From assembly GCA_023380675.1 (NCBI GenBank), contig JAMCRS010000320.1, positions 1-18,279 of the forward strand: 18,279 bases of DNA, written 5' to 3'. Under the pieces are notes generated by a model. That model made no database searches. It saw nothing but the letters and a program-made list of their open reading frames with translations, and was not told the DNA's origin. Numbering within the stretch: the first letter of the stretch is position 1; every line of letters begins with the position of its first letter. The translations under genes and the position numbers were made by a program. Shown here piece by piece: positions 8,535-16,488 of the stretch. The stretch comes from Chloroflexota bacterium. Its GTDB lineage: Bacteria; Chloroflexota; Anaerolineae; UBA4142.

Positions 8535-9239
8535 CTATGGGGAATACCGCATCCAGAGCTGATTGTCGTTCGAGCTGGCCGCGCAGCCCCAGTAAATGAT
8601 CCGGCCACCGTCGTTATGATTCCAGGCGTCGACGTCAACGCAATTGTCGGCATTCTGGATTTCAAAGTAGCTGCCGGTCTGATTCGCCAGCGGCGTGATG
8701 GTGGGGTGGCCGTGCGGGAATCCGACGGAATTCTGGACTGCGTCGTAGGCACCGAACGGCAGGAGCGACCATACCGGCGCTGAATCGCACGAGGAGTGCA
8801 CCGTGTCGATTCCGTTGAAGGCGAGACAGGTGCCGGTCTTGCTCGAAATCGCAAACGCGCCGTTGTCTTCCGGCACTTGCCAAAGCTGATCGTCGGCGCC
8901 GGTGCAGTTGGACTGGACGACGGCGCCGCCGGCTTGGGCGGTAAGGCACTTTTGGGAATGGCGGTTTACGAGGCTGTAGTAAGCCGGCTGAGGCGTCGAC
9001 GTCACGGTTGGCGTGAGGGTCACGGTCGGGGTGAGGGTTGCGGTGGAGGTCAGCGTTGGGGAGGGGGTCTTCGTCAACGTCGCCGTCAAGGTAGGAGTAC
9101 GTGTGGGCGGCGGCTTGAACGTGGGGAACGGCGTGGGCGTGTCGTCGGCAGCGAGGCCGCGCAGGACGACAGCCGGCGAGCAAGCCAGGAGCAGCAGAAC
9201 GAGTGCGAGCGACCAAGCGTGCGGGCGAGACGTTTCCAT
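8535..9239 (-). CDS. Secreted ricin-type beta-trefoil lectin with Thr/Pro-rich linker
   Basis: This is a 234-residue exported carbohydrate-binding protein. Residues 1-31 are a signal sequence with a hydrophobic core (SLALVLLLLAC). C20 could be a lipoprotein cysteine, although Leu at -2 is unusual; otherwise signal peptidase I cleavage near A31 is likely. Residues 34-85 are a low-complexity Thr/Pro/Ser linker. Residues 87-234 form a ricin-B-like trefoil: three cysteine pairs (C98/C112, C138/C151, C200/C219), one per repeat, and QxW motifs at Q118-W120 and Q227-W229. The start at 9239 is set by AAGGAGG five bases upstream; a frame start at 9260 lies upstream of this site and is rejected. It has its own promoter. 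No catalytic domain is attached, so a glycan-binding role outside the cell is inferred; the ligand is unknown. Confidence 0.85.
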   Translation of the reverse strand: METSRPHAWSLALVLLLLACSPAVVLRGLAADDTPTPFPTFKPPPTRTPTLTATLTKTPSPTLTSTATLTPTVTLTPTVTSTPQPAYYSLVNRHSQKCLTAQAGGAVVQSNCTGADDQLWQVPEDNGAFAISSKTGTCLAFNGIDTVHSSCDSAPVWSLLPFGAYDAVQNSVGFPHGHPTITPLANQTGSYFEIQNADNCVDVDAWNHNDGGRIIYWGCAASSNDNQLWMRYSP

Positions 9240-10633
9240 TGTTTCCTCCTTGAGTGGCAACGGATGTCTGCTCGGAACGACGGCGGAGACTTGACTATTA
9301 TAACAGGGACTGGGCGCGATGGAAAGGTGTGCCCGGGCGCCGCGCGTGACGGCCCGGTTCCGCCCTTTATCTCAGGCCTGACTAGTACCGTTTTCAAAGT
9401 GGCCGGCGGCGTCTGCTCCAAACATCGCGCCACATAGTCGCGCAGCCCGCGCATGAAATGATCGGGCGAGAACAGCTTGGCGCGTTCTGAGAGCACGGCC
9501 TGCAAATCGCGTTGCGCCTCACCATCCTCAAGCACGCGCTGGATCTTTTTCACGGCGTCGTCGATCGAATCGTAGCGGATCCGCGAGTCAGCGCCTACGA
9601 TCTCCAACTGTCCACCGCTGTTCGGGACAAAGACGATGCAGCCTCCCCGTATCATCTCGGCGACGGCGATCCCAAAGTGCTCCTCTTCAAAGGCGTGAAT
9701 GCCGTAGCGGTGTCGCGAGACAAGCTCCGCCAAACGCTCGCGCGAAACATTCTCCTCCAAAGTGACCCAATCGGCGTGCTCGCGGGCGAGCCGCTGGACC
9801 AGGCTGTAATACTCGCGCCCAACGCGCTGGCCCCCAAAAGTGCCGATGATGTGGAGATGGACCGGGTTTCCGCGCGCGCGAATCGAGGAAAGTATCTCGA
9901 CGATCGTCTCGAATCTCTTCTCGCCAGAAATGCGTCCGATGCATACGAAGCCATTTTCGCGCTGTTCCCATGGAATGTCTGGAAAATCGCCCGGCACCGG
10001 CGGATAGAGGACTGTCGGCTCGATCCCATAGGCACTTTTGACATGCTCTCCCGTCCACCGCGAATTGACCAGAGTGTGATTCCGGCTCATATCCTCGAAC
10101 GTAAAACCGGAAATCAAGCGCCAGGGGCGGCGCTTGAAGAACGCCGCTTGACACCTTCCCAGCAAGCCAGGGGTCTTGATTAACCGCTGTTCATCTCCGA
10201 AAATGCGCATCATGTAGGGAAAATGCATGTATTGAATCGCGCGAGTGCCAAAGGACACTTCGTCCATGAACGAGAGTATCAGGTCGTACCGGCGCCGCCG
10301 GAGCCTCGCCAGGCGCATCATGATTGCGACCCGTTGAAAGCTGTACGGGTCGGGATCGAGCGCTACCAGAGCGCACAGCCACGCCGGCGCGTGCGCACAA
10401 CTGAATTCCCGCGCCTCGAGCGATGTACCGAAGAAACGATTGATCTCGTCGAACCGGACCGGCTCCCAAGTCAGCAAGTCGACCGAGTATATTTCCCGCA
10501 ACGCTTGAAGCGCCCACACAGCCACGCAGGGACCGCCGCCGGGCGGATTCAAAACTGGGTCGACGACCAGCAGGTGTTTCTTTCCGTCAGGCCGCGCTTG
10601 CTTCCCCTCGCCCCGATCCGACGGCATCGTCAT
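9086..10633 (-). CDS. GT4-type glycosyltransferase, open frame extended beyond the usual C-terminus
   Basis: This is a predicted cytoplasmic retaining glycosyltransferase with the GT-B fold, probably transferring a sugar from a nucleotide donor onto a glycan. The N-terminal domain has LLVVDPVLNPPGGGPCVAVW at 21-40, an acceptor-side glycine loop. The C-terminal domain has CIGRISGEKRFETIVEIL (231-248), HLHIIGTFGG (259-268), and the EX7E catalytic motif E318-E326 in EEEHFGIAVAEMI, then VPNSGGQLEIVG. The family fold ends near residue 405. The remaining 110 residues pass through the lectin promoter and overlap the lectin gene out of frame by 154 bases, and look non-coding. A stop may have been lost by an indel: TGA, TAG and TAA occur in the other two frames near 9375-9405. 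The start overlaps the FkbM stop (ATGA). Donor and acceptor are unknown. Confidence 0.8.
   Translation of the reverse strand: MTMPSDRGEGKQARPDGKKHLLVVDPVLNPPGGGPCVAVWALQALREIYSVDLLTWEPVRFDEINRFFGTSLEAREFSCAHAPAWLCALVALDPDPYSFQRVAIMMRLARLRRRRYDLILSFMDEVSFGTRAIQYMHFPYMMRIFGDEQRLIKTPGLLGRCQAAFFKRRPWRLISGFTFEDMSRNHTLVNSRWTGEHVKSAYGIEPTVLYPPVPGDFPDIPWEQRENGFVCIGRISGEKRFETIVEILSSIRARGNPVHLHIIGTFGGQRVGREYYSLVQRLAREHADWVTLEENVSRERLAELVSRHRYGIHAFEEEHFGIAVAEMIRGGCIVFVPNSGGQLEIVGADSRIRYDSIDDAVKKIQRVLEDGEAQRDLQAVLSERAKLFSPDHFMRGLRDYVARCLEQTPPATLKTVLVRPEIKGGTGPSRAAPGHTFPSRPVPVIIVKSPPSFRADIRCHSRRKQWKRLARTLGRSHSFCCSWLARRLSSCAASLPTTRPRRSPRSSRRPHVLLP
9245..9251 (-). promoter_or_regulatory. Ribosome binding site that fixes the lectin start
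   Basis: AAGGAGG on the minus strand, followed by five bases and the ATG at 9239. It is a near-perfect Shine-Dalgarno sequence and rules out the longer in-frame start at 9260. Confidence 0.8.
9297..9325 (-). promoter_or_regulatory. Sigma-70 promoter of the lectin gene
   Basis: On the minus strand, TTTCCA (9320-9325) lies 17 bases before a perfect TATAAT (9297-9302). The -10 is about 58 bases from the lectin ATG. It lies inside the extended reading frame of the upstream glycosyltransferase, which suggests that the frame extension there is not natural coding sequence. Confidence 0.65.
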
Positions 10634-11622
10634 TCTCGTCCCAGTTCCCGATCGAACTTGAAGCCGCGCGGAAGTAGCAACAGGTCGGTATCTTTGTTTA
10701 TCGAGATCCCGGCGGTGAGCGAGTCCAGTCCCTCGACGGGGTGTGGCCGCGCGGATGCCTTGTCTCTGAGCAATTCGTTCCGCGTGACATACCGATCAAA
10801 GTACGTCCGGGCGGCCCGGATGAAGCCGGATACGGAGGACTGCAGCGCAAGGCCGCCCGGCCATAGTTCCACGTAAAGCGGCGCCCCGCTCTGCCACAAC
10901 TCGCGGCCTGTCTCTATCACTGCCTCTTCGCATCCCTGGGTGTCGCTCCAGACGAACGCCACCCGGTCCGGCCGGATTTGACGCTGCAACAGGATATCGG
11001 CCAGGCGCTCGGTTGGGACGTCGGCGCGGTCTTGGGTCTGAACGCGCGGGGCATAGCTCGGTCGACGCCCTTGCCTAACGAGCTCGGCGCCGCCCGAATT
11101 CGTCGCGGGCGCGACCATCACGGCGATGCCGCGGTCGGCCGCAATCGCCGAACGTGCGCAAACGACGCGTTCGGCAAGTCCATTCTGGCGAATATTGTGC
11201 TCGAGGAGCTCGAAATTCTTGGGGTAGGGTTCGATGGCGATGATCCGGTGATGGGTCAGTTGAGCGAGCGGGACGGTCGTCGTGCCGATATTTGCGCCGA
11301 TGTCGACGATGACTTGCACTTCGGACAGTACACCGCGCTCGCCCAGCCAAGCGAGCAGCGCGCGTATCACGTCCGACTGGAATCCGCCAGTGACGAAGAG
11401 GGCCGGGGTAATGAATTGGTCCCAGGCCCAAGCGGTCCAAAGCGTCCCGTCGCGCCGAAAGGTGATCTGCTCGGCATCCATGCCCGCAAGCCGAATACCG
11501 AGCAGCCGGCGTTGACGGTACGGAAGATGCCGGTTGACGCACAACCAGAATCGGGCGAAGAGGCCGCTCGCGATGGCGATGAGAGAAGACACGTTGATCA
11601 CTTTTAGCAAGCGATTTCGCAT
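10630..11622 (-). CDS. FkbM-family SAM-dependent methyltransferase
   Basis: This is a predicted O-methyltransferase of the FkbM family, often found with glycosyltransferases and thought to methylate sugars or polyketide-like products. With the ATG at 11622 it has 330 residues. A hydrophobic N-terminal segment (about 5-29) could anchor it to the membrane. The SAM-binding motif I is IVDIGANIGTTTVPLA at about 105-120, followed by IIAIEPYPKNFELLEHNI (motif II with the acidic ribose ligand) and FVWSDTQGCEEAVIE, the family's D-x-x-G-x-E segment. The frame is open up to a GTG at 11763. The extra 47 residues come from a promoter and a hairpin repeat, so the shorter start is preferred although its Shine-Dalgarno sequence is poor. 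Its stop overlaps the glycosyltransferase start by four bases. Confidence 0.85.
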   Translation of the reverse strand: MRNRLLKVINVSSLIAIASGLFARFWLCVNRHLPYRQRRLLGIRLAGMDAEQITFRRDGTLWTAWAWDQFITPALFVTGGFQSDVIRALLAWLGERGVLSEVQVIVDIGANIGTTTVPLAQLTHHRIIAIEPYPKNFELLEHNIRQNGLAERVVCARSAIAADRGIAVMVAPATNSGGAELVRQGRRPSYAPRVQTQDRADVPTERLADILLQRQIRPDRVAFVWSDTQGCEEAVIETGRELWQSGAPLYVELWPGGLALQSSVSGFIRAARTYFDRYVTRNELLRDKASARPHPVEGLDSLTAGISINKDTDLLLLPRGFKFDRELGRE

Positions 11623-11680
11623 GCGGCTAGGATTTGCCGGACGATGAATAATGGGTCGAGCCGGGCGCTCGGCTCTTTGG

Positions 11681-11709
11681 AGCGTACCATAGAACGAGGC
11701 AGGGGTCAA
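11681..11709 (-). promoter_or_regulatory. Probable promoter of the fkbM-glycosyltransferase pair
   Basis: On the minus strand, TTGACC (11704-11709) lies 17 bases before TACGCT (11681-11686), which is preceded by TGG and so has an extended -10 (TGN). The -10 itself is a weak match. A small hairpin GAGCCG/CGGCTC (11658-11675) lies in the leader. Its position about 60 bases before the chosen ATG supports the shorter start. Confidence 0.45.
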
Positions 11710-11738
11710 GGGAATGTATCTGGTGGTTACCCACATGA

Positions 11739-11795
11739 GGGGCGATCCCTTGTGGTCGCCCACAATTGGGCAGGCACAAGGCGCTGCCCCTACGC
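11739..11795. repeat. Double-hairpin intergenic repeat (AGGGGC...GCCCCTA ends)
   Basis: Two adjacent hairpins of similar design: GGGCGA/TCGCCC (11740-11745 with 11756-11761) and GGGCAG/CTGCCC (11768-11773 with 11784-11789). The two halves are also imperfect inverted copies of each other (17 of 24 positions), both carrying CCTTGTG, and the ends read AGGGGC and GCCCCTA. It resembles the GTAGGGGC-type REP-like repeats common in Chloroflexota and cyanobacterial intergenic DNA; membership is inferred. The rest of 11796-11970 shows no gene. Confidence 0.6.
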
Positions 11796-11970
11796 GATGT
11801 GTACAATCACCAGAATGTGTCTCATGGCTGTTGCAAAGTCAGGCTGGCCGCGATGCTTCGTCGACAAGACGGAATCTCGGCGTGACAGAACTATGGCTTG
11901 GCACGGAGCTCCCGACACCACAGCGTTGGCATTTCGTTTTGGGTCCAAGAATCCGCAGGCCTCGGGTGGA

Positions 11971-12000
11971 GAAAAACAAACGCGCGGCAGAACCGCGCGT
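11971..12000 (-). terminator. Intrinsic terminator downstream of the YHS gene
   Basis: A perfect eight-base stem ACGCGCGG (11980-11987) and CCGCGCGT (11993-12000) with a five-base loop. On the minus strand it is followed by a T-rich tract (TTTGTTTTT, 11972-11980). It lies 22 bases after the YHS stop and closes the transcript coming from the copper genes. Confidence 0.85.
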
Positions 12001-12021
12001 CTTGATCTAGGATTGAAGAGC

Positions 12022-12198
12022 CTAGTGGCCCATCATCCCCATCGAAGGGCCTTCCTTAAGGAACTTTTCGGGGTCTTTGTCGAAGGCGACTTTGCAGCCC
12101 CTCGAGCAAAAATAGTACGTGGTCCCTTTGTAGTCCGACTTGGCGGCCTCTTTGCCTTCGACGACCGTCATGCCGCAGACTGGATCTTTGTGTTCCAT
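12022..12198 (-). CDS. YHS-domain small metal-binding protein
   Basis: This is a 58-residue protein that is almost entirely one YHS domain. It reads [18 protein letters not shown], then [13 protein letters not shown], then DPEKFLKEG and a Met/His tail (MGMMGH). C8, C31 and C35 are the conserved cysteines; the C-x3-C pair and Met-rich ends suggest soft-metal binding such as Cu(+). YHS domains occur alone or fused to copper ATPases. ATG 12198 has a strong Shine-Dalgarno sequence (GGGAGGT six bases upstream), and the TAG is at 12022-12024. It is the last gene before the terminator at 11971-12000. The spacing from the preceding methyltransferase is 37 bases. With csoR and copA upstream on the same strand, a role in copper handling is a reasonable inference. 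Confidence 0.88.
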   Translation of the reverse strand: MEHKDPVCGMTVVEGKEAAKSDYKGTTYYFCSRGCKVAFDKDPEKFLKEGPSMGMMGH

Positions 12199-12235
12199 TC
12201 AAATACCTCCCGTGATATTCTATTGTCCCGCGCGG

Positions 12236-12823
12236 TCATTTCACCGCGTCGATACCGATAAACAGCCCGCCCAACAACCGCCGCACGCCGCGCACGCGAA
12301 AACCGGCTTGCTCGACCGCCGATAGCGTGTCCCGGTTTAGGTGACAGCCGCCGGCGAATTTGCTCCACAACGGCGTCGCCAGGTCCTGCGCGCCGGCGAA
12401 GACGCGGTTGTGAACACGCACGTGTTCGACGAGCCGGAACTCTCCGCCGGACTTGAGCACTCGCCGCGCTTCGGCCAACGCAACTGCCGGTTCCCTAATC
12501 GTGCAAAACGTTAGCGTCCCGACGACGGAGTCGAAACTTTCGTCTGCGAACGGCAGCTCTTCGGCGCGCGATTGTTGGAGCGCGTACGCGCGGCCGTTCG
12601 CGGTTATGCGGTCCCGCGCGTGATCGAGCGACGGCCCGTTCGGGTCGATCGCCATCACCGACCGCGCGGTGGCATAGTGCGGCAAGTTGAGGCCGGTTCC
12701 GACGCCGAGCTCGAGCACGCGACCAGCCGCACCGGCAACAGCCCATCGCCGCCACCGGCGCACTCCCATGGGGTCGAACGGCGCGATCAGTGGATCGTAA
12801 ATGGCCGCAAGCAGATCACCCAT
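12236..12823 (-). CDS. Class I SAM-dependent methyltransferase (UbiE/PmtA-like)
   Basis: This is a 195-residue soluble methyltransferase. The N-terminus YDPLIAPFDPMGVRRWR resembles phosphatidylethanolamine N-methyltransferase-like and UbiE-like proteins. SAM-binding motif I is VLELGVGTGLNLPHY (36-50), D60 ends the second strand as the likely ribose ligand, and AEELPFADESFDSVV (87-101) is the adenine and motif IV region. GGEFRLVEHVR follows later. The substrate cannot be read from the sequence; lipids or small molecules are usual in this group. It lies 101 bases after the DUF2085 gene, with a stem-loop repeat in the gap, and 37 bases before the YHS gene. The Shine-Dalgarno sequence is weak. 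Transcription with the copper genes is possible but unproven. Confidence 0.85.
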   Translation of the reverse strand: MGDLLAAIYDPLIAPFDPMGVRRWRRWAVAGAAGRVLELGVGTGLNLPHYATARSVMAIDPNGPSLDHARDRITANGRAYALQQSRAEELPFADESFDSVVGTLTFCTIREPAVALAEARRVLKSGGEFRLVEHVRVHNRVFAGAQDLATPLWSKFAGGCHLNRDTLSAVEQAGFRVRGVRRLLGGLFIGIDAVK

Positions 12824-12872
12824 CGTCAGGGCGCTTAAAGCAGGATTCGAACAACGTATGACCCCTCCCTAA

Positions 12873-12895
12873 CCCTCCCCTTTGTAAGGGGAGGG
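12873..12895. repeat. Ten-base-pair stem-loop (CCCTCCCCTT/AAGGGGAGGG)
   Basis: A perfect inverted repeat of ten bases with a three-base loop, preceded by the related CCCCTCCC at 12862-12869. It lies in the 101-base gap between the DUF2085 gene and the methyltransferase. No T tract follows on either strand, so it is more like a REP-type intergenic repeat than a terminator, although it may weaken read-through or stabilise RNA. Confidence 0.6.
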
Positions 12896-12924
12896 ACGTT
12901 TAGCGGTCCCGCGCGTCTTTACGC

Positions 12925-13698
12925 TCACTCGGCCGCCGGGATGCCAGAGTCGCGCTGGAGCTGATGTTCCGATTGGCGCAACACGTCCTGCATGCCGGCC
13001 TCGATCATCGGAAAGATGAACCAGACCGTCGTGAGGCCGAACAGAATGCCCGTGATCCAGCGCATGTCGGAATTGAAAGAACCCAGCGCGTCGCCGACGT
13101 AGAACCAGGACGGAAAGACGTTCCCGGTCAGAAAGGCGAGCCACGCGTTCGTATCGCGAAACCCGAGCCCGCTGGTGCCGGCGACGGCGTCGTTGACCAT
13201 GTGCGACAAGCCGTCCAGGCCTACGGGCACGATGCCGAGCAGGAACCACGCGATCGGCGCGAGCGGGCGGACCCGCCTTCTCAGCGCCGCGAAGATGAGC
13301 GCGCCGACCCAGATACTGCCGTAGAAAGAGATCATCCGGTCGCTCCACGCCATCTTGTACCCGAAATCGGCGTTGCCGATGAACTGGCGCAGGCCGAAGA
13401 ACCCGTCTTCGGGCCAGACCGCCTTGATCTCCTGATAGGAGTACATCGGCTTGGGGCCGAAGAAGAAGATCGACCGCTCGGGAAGCTGGTGACAGACCAG
13501 GCTGTAGGCCGTGTAGATGCCACGCGCCGCTCCGGTATCGCCGACTTGCATCAACACCGGCGCGGTGAACGGCGTCAGCACATAGGCGCCGTAGATGACG
13601 ACGAAGAGCGCAAGCCAATGCCGCGCGAGCCAGTTGGCAAGGCGATCGATCGCGAGAACCACGCTCCGCGTCCGCCCCGTCACTGCCGTTTGAGTCAT
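12925..13698 (-). CDS. DUF2085 family membrane protein
   Basis: This is a 257-residue integral membrane protein of unknown function. It has a hydrophobic helix at about 28-50 and further helices near 126-140, 146-162 and 215-235. The family signature VCHQLPERSIFFFG is at 68-81 (C69, H70), followed by AWSDRMISFYGSIWVGAL (117-134) and PVGLDGLSHMVND (158-170). The conserved Cys-His and Asp residues could be metal or cofactor ligands, but no function is known for the family. It starts at ATG 13698, 24 bases after a small membrane ORF, behind a G-rich AAGGGGGGAGG sequence. It lies between copA and a methyltransferase on the same strand; a link to copper is suggested only by position. Confidence 0.85.
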   Translation of the reverse strand: MTQTAVTGRTRSVVLAIDRLANWLARHWLALFVVIYGAYVLTPFTAPVLMQVGDTGAARGIYTAYSLVCHQLPERSIFFFGPKPMYSYQEIKAVWPEDGFFGLRQFIGNADFGYKMAWSDRMISFYGSIWVGALIFAALRRRVRPLAPIAWFLLGIVPVGLDGLSHMVNDAVAGTSGLGFRDTNAWLAFLTGNVFPSWFYVGDALGSFNSDMRWITGILFGLTTVWFIFPMIEAGMQDVLRQSEHQLQRDSGIPAAE

Positions 13699-13722
13699 GC
13701 CTCCCCCCTTGCTGCGACGATC

Positions 13723-13899
13723 CTACACATGCCACACGTCATGGATCGCAAGGCCGACGACCCCGATCAGCAGGCCGACCAAGATCATGACCGTGCCCGT
13801 CGGCGTCAGGACCGCCGCCGCTCGAATCATCGTGCCGACCGCGACGAGCTCCATGCCGCCGACGAGCGTATTCTTGAAAGCTTTGAGATATTTGTTCAA
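13723..13899 (-). CDS. Small membrane protein of unknown function (TTG start)
   Basis: This is a 58-codon frame not recognised as any family. From TTG 13899 it reads MNKYLKAFKNTLVGGMELVA, then VGTMIRAAAVLTPTGTVMIL, then VGLLIGVVGLAIHDVWHV. It has a basic N-terminus and one or two hydrophobic stretches, which is coherent for a small inner-membrane protein. An ATG at 13854 would give 43 residues. AAAGG lies about ten bases before the TTG. It sits 24 bases before the DUF2085 gene on the same strand, suggesting co-transcription. A TATAAT (13973-13978, minus strand) with a poor -35 lies upstream. Real coding status is uncertain. Confidence 0.45.
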   Translation of the reverse strand: MNKYLKAFKNTLVGGMELVAVGTMIRAAAVLTPTGTVMILVGLLIGVVGLAIHDVWHV

Positions 13900-13923
13900 C
13901 CGCGCGCCGCCTTTCGCTAAATT

Positions 13924-13966
13924 CGAACGGGGACAGGCCGTCGCAAGACAACCCTGTCCCCATTCG
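13924..13966. repeat. Fourteen-base inverted repeat after copA
   Basis: CGAACGGGGACAGG (13924-13937) pairs with CCTGTCCCCATTCG (13953-13966), 13 of 14 positions plus one G-T, with a 15-base loop. It lies 15 bases after the copA stop and upstream of the small membrane ORF. On the minus strand it is followed by only a short AATTTAG, so it could be a weak terminator or an intergenic repeat. Confidence 0.55.
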
Positions 13967-13980
13967 ACCGTTATTATAAC

Positions 13981-16488
13981 TCAAATCGACGGCGCGCGAA
14001 AGTTGCGCAAGCGGAGCGAGTTGGACACGACGAACACGGACGAGAACGCCATGGCCGCGGCCGAGATCATTGGGTTGAGCAGGATCCCGAAGAAGGGAAA
14101 GAGCACGCCGGCTGCGATCGGGATGCCGACGACGTTGTAGAAGAACGCCCAGAACAGGCTGCCCTTGATGGTCCGAATCGTCTCCTTGGAAAGCTTGATC
14201 GCCGTGACCACGCCGCGCAGGTCGCCCGAGATTAGGGTGATCTCGGCTGCCGCCATGGCGACATCCGTGCCGGTGCCGATCGCGATCCCGATATCGGATT
14301 GCGCCAGCGCCGGCGCGTCGTTGATCCCGTCGCCGACCATCGCGACCGTCTCGCCCTGCTGCTGCAACTCCTTGACCTTGTCCGCCTTTTGATTCGGCAG
14401 CACCTCGGCGAAATAGCGATCGATGCCAACCTGACTCGCGATCGCGGCGGCGGTACGCGGATTGTCGCCGGTCAGCATATAGACCTTGACCCCGAGGCGC
14501 TTGAGGGCGTCCACCGCGGCGCGCGAGTTCGGCTTGAGCGTGTCCGCCACCGCGATGACGCCGGCGGGCTGACCATCCACGGCCGCGAACATCGCGGTCT
14601 TGCCGGCGTCGGCCAGCGGGGCGGACCGGTCGCTCAGCCCGTCCAGGACGACGCCCGAATCGGCGAGCCATTTCGCGTTGCCGACCAGGACCTGCCGGCC
14701 TTGCACGACGGCTCGAATGCCTTGGCCGGCGACCGCCGAGAATTCCGACGTCACGGCGAGCGGCAAGCCCATTTCCGCCGCGCGATTGACGATCGCCTGC
14801 CCGAGCGGATGCTCGCTGTTCTTTTCCGCGCTGGCGACGAGCGTCAGGAGCTGCGCGCCGGCCGTTCCCGGGGCCGCGCCCCCTGCGGGGTTCTTCCAGC
14901 CGGAAGCCTCGATCACGTCCGTCACAGCCGGCGCACCCTGCGTCAGGGTGCCGGTCTTGTCGAGCACGATCGCCGTGACCTTGTGCGCGGTCTCGAGCGC
15001 GCCGCCGCTGCGAATGAGTACCCCGTTCTCGGCGCCCTTGCCGGTCCCAACCATGATCGCGGTCGGCGTCGCCAAGCCGAGCGCGCAAGGACACGCAATG
15101 ATCAGAACGGCGACGAAGTTGACAAAGGCAAAGTTGAACGCCGGCTGCGGCCCAAAGACCATCCAGACGCCAAAGGTGAGGAGCGCGATCACGACGACGG
15201 CCGGGACGAACACCGCCGAGATCTGGTCCGCCAACCGCTGGATCGGCGCCTTGGATCCCTGCGCTTGTTCCACCAGGCGAATGATCTGTGCGAGCGCGGT
15301 CTCTTTGCCGACCTTGCGCGCCTCGAATTTGAACGCGCCCATCTTGTTCAGCGTGGCGCCGATCACGTTGTCGCCGAACGTCTTTTCGACCGGCAGGCTC
15401 TCGCCCGTAATCATCGATTCGTCGACCATCGAATCGCCTTGGACGACGACGCCGTCGACCGGGATCTGCTCGCCGGGGCGGACGCTGACGATGTCCCCCA
15501 CACGCACATCTTCGACCTTAACCTCTATCTCCTGCTCGTCCCGCCAGATACGCGCCGTCTTGGCGCGCAGCCCCATCAGCTTTTTGATCGCGTCACTCGT
15601 TTGGCCTTTGGCCCGTGCCTCCAGATACTTGCCGATCTTGATGAGGGTGATGATCACGGCCGCGCTCTCAAAATAGACGTGTGCGCCCAGGTCGATCCCG
15701 AACAGCGGCGCGACCATGACGACCACACTGAACCAATACGCGGCGTTCGTACCGAGCGAGATGAGAAGGTCCATGTTGGGAGCGAGCGCGCGGAGCGACT
15801 TCCACGCGGCGCGGTGATACGAGCGGCCGACATAGAAAAAGACCGGGGTCGCCAGGGCGAACAGGAGCCATTCGAACCCGCTCCAGTCGAACAGCCAGGG
15901 CAGTACATCGTGCCGCTGCAGCATGGCGTGCAGAAGGTCGCGCGACATGGAAAGCACAAAGAGCGGCACGGTGAAGGCGAGGCCGATCATCAGGTCACGC
16001 CATTCGCGTTGTCGCTCCTGGTCGCGCAGTACACGCTCGCGATCGACCAGCTCGTCCTGTTCTCCTCCCAGGTCGAGGACATCGTATCCGACGTCTTCGA
16101 CCGCGTGCTTCAGGTCCTTCAGGGTCGCCGCACCCGGCACCATTTGCACGGTGGCGCGTTCGGTGGCCAGATTGACGTTGACCTCCAGCACGCCGGGAAC
16201 GGAGCGCAGCCCGCCCTCCACGTGCGCCACACAGCTCGCGCACGTCATGCCGCCGATCGGAAGCGTGACCGTGTCGACGACGACGTCGTAGCCGACGTCC
16301 CGCACGGCGGCGACCATTTTGTCGACGTCGGTCTTGGCCGGATCAAAGCTCACGGTCGCGCGCTCGTTGGCGAGATTGACGCTCGCGGAATCCACGCCGG
16401 GGACGTGGCTCAGCCCGCCTTCCACGTGCGCCACGCAGCTCGCGCACGTCATCCCTTGAATCGGCAACGTAACTTGTTTCAACGCCAT
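13981..16488 (-). CDS. copA: Cu(+)-exporting P1B-type ATPase
   Basis: This inner-membrane copper pump of 835 residues uses ATP to expel Cu(+). Two heavy-metal-associated domains lead the protein, with CxxC pairs at C15/C18 and C83/C86 ([15 protein letters not shown], the same in both). Eight TM helices are expected. TGES (361-364) is in the actuator domain. CPC (C466-C468) is the TM metal site. The phosphorylation motif DKTGT starts at D510, SEHPLG contains H560, and GDGINDAP begins at 719. YN (784-785) and MAFSS (813-817) in the last helices are the CopA (P1B-1) signature for Cu(+) or Ag(+) rather than Zn or Cd. The ATG has TTGAGG upstream. csoR lies 159 bases upstream on the same strand, so expression is probably copper-controlled; no separate good promoter was seen in the gap. 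Confidence 0.96.
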   Translation of the reverse strand: MALKQVTLPIQGMTCASCVAHVEGGLSHVPGVDSASVNLANERATVSFDPAKTDVDKMVAAVRDVGYDVVVDTVTLPIGGMTCASCVAHVEGGLRSVPGVLEVNVNLATERATVQMVPGAATLKDLKHAVEDVGYDVLDLGGEQDELVDRERVLRDQERQREWRDLMIGLAFTVPLFVLSMSRDLLHAMLQRHDVLPWLFDWSGFEWLLFALATPVFFYVGRSYHRAAWKSLRALAPNMDLLISLGTNAAYWFSVVVMVAPLFGIDLGAHVYFESAAVIITLIKIGKYLEARAKGQTSDAIKKLMGLRAKTARIWRDEQEIEVKVEDVRVGDIVSVRPGEQIPVDGVVVQGDSMVDESMITGESLPVEKTFGDNVIGATLNKMGAFKFEARKVGKETALAQIIRLVEQAQGSKAPIQRLADQISAVFVPAVVVIALLTFGVWMVFGPQPAFNFAFVNFVAVLIIACPCALGLATPTAIMVGTGKGAENGVLIRSGGALETAHKVTAIVLDKTGTLTQGAPAVTDVIEASGWKNPAGGAAPGTAGAQLLTLVASAEKNSEHPLGQAIVNRAAEMGLPLAVTSEFSAVAGQGIRAVVQGRQVLVGNAKWLADSGVVLDGLSDRSAPLADAGKTAMFAAVDGQPAGVIAVADTLKPNSRAAVDALKRLGVKVYMLTGDNPRTAAAIASQVGIDRYFAEVLPNQKADKVKELQQQGETVAMVGDGINDAPALAQSDIGIAIGTGTDVAMAAAEITLISGDLRGVVTAIKLSKETIRTIKGSLFWAFFYNVVGIPIAAGVLFPFFGILLNPMISAAAMAFSSVFVVSNSLRLRNFRAPSI

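Noticed and set aside
8205..8783. Plus-strand frame covering the gap and the lectin 3' end
   Set aside because: It mirrors the inverted-repeat element and then lies antisense to the lectin; basic composition and no domain.
11623..11763. N-terminal extension of the FkbM methyltransferase from GTG 11763
   Set aside because: It is made from a hairpin repeat and the likely promoter; the ATG at 11622 gives a normal protein.
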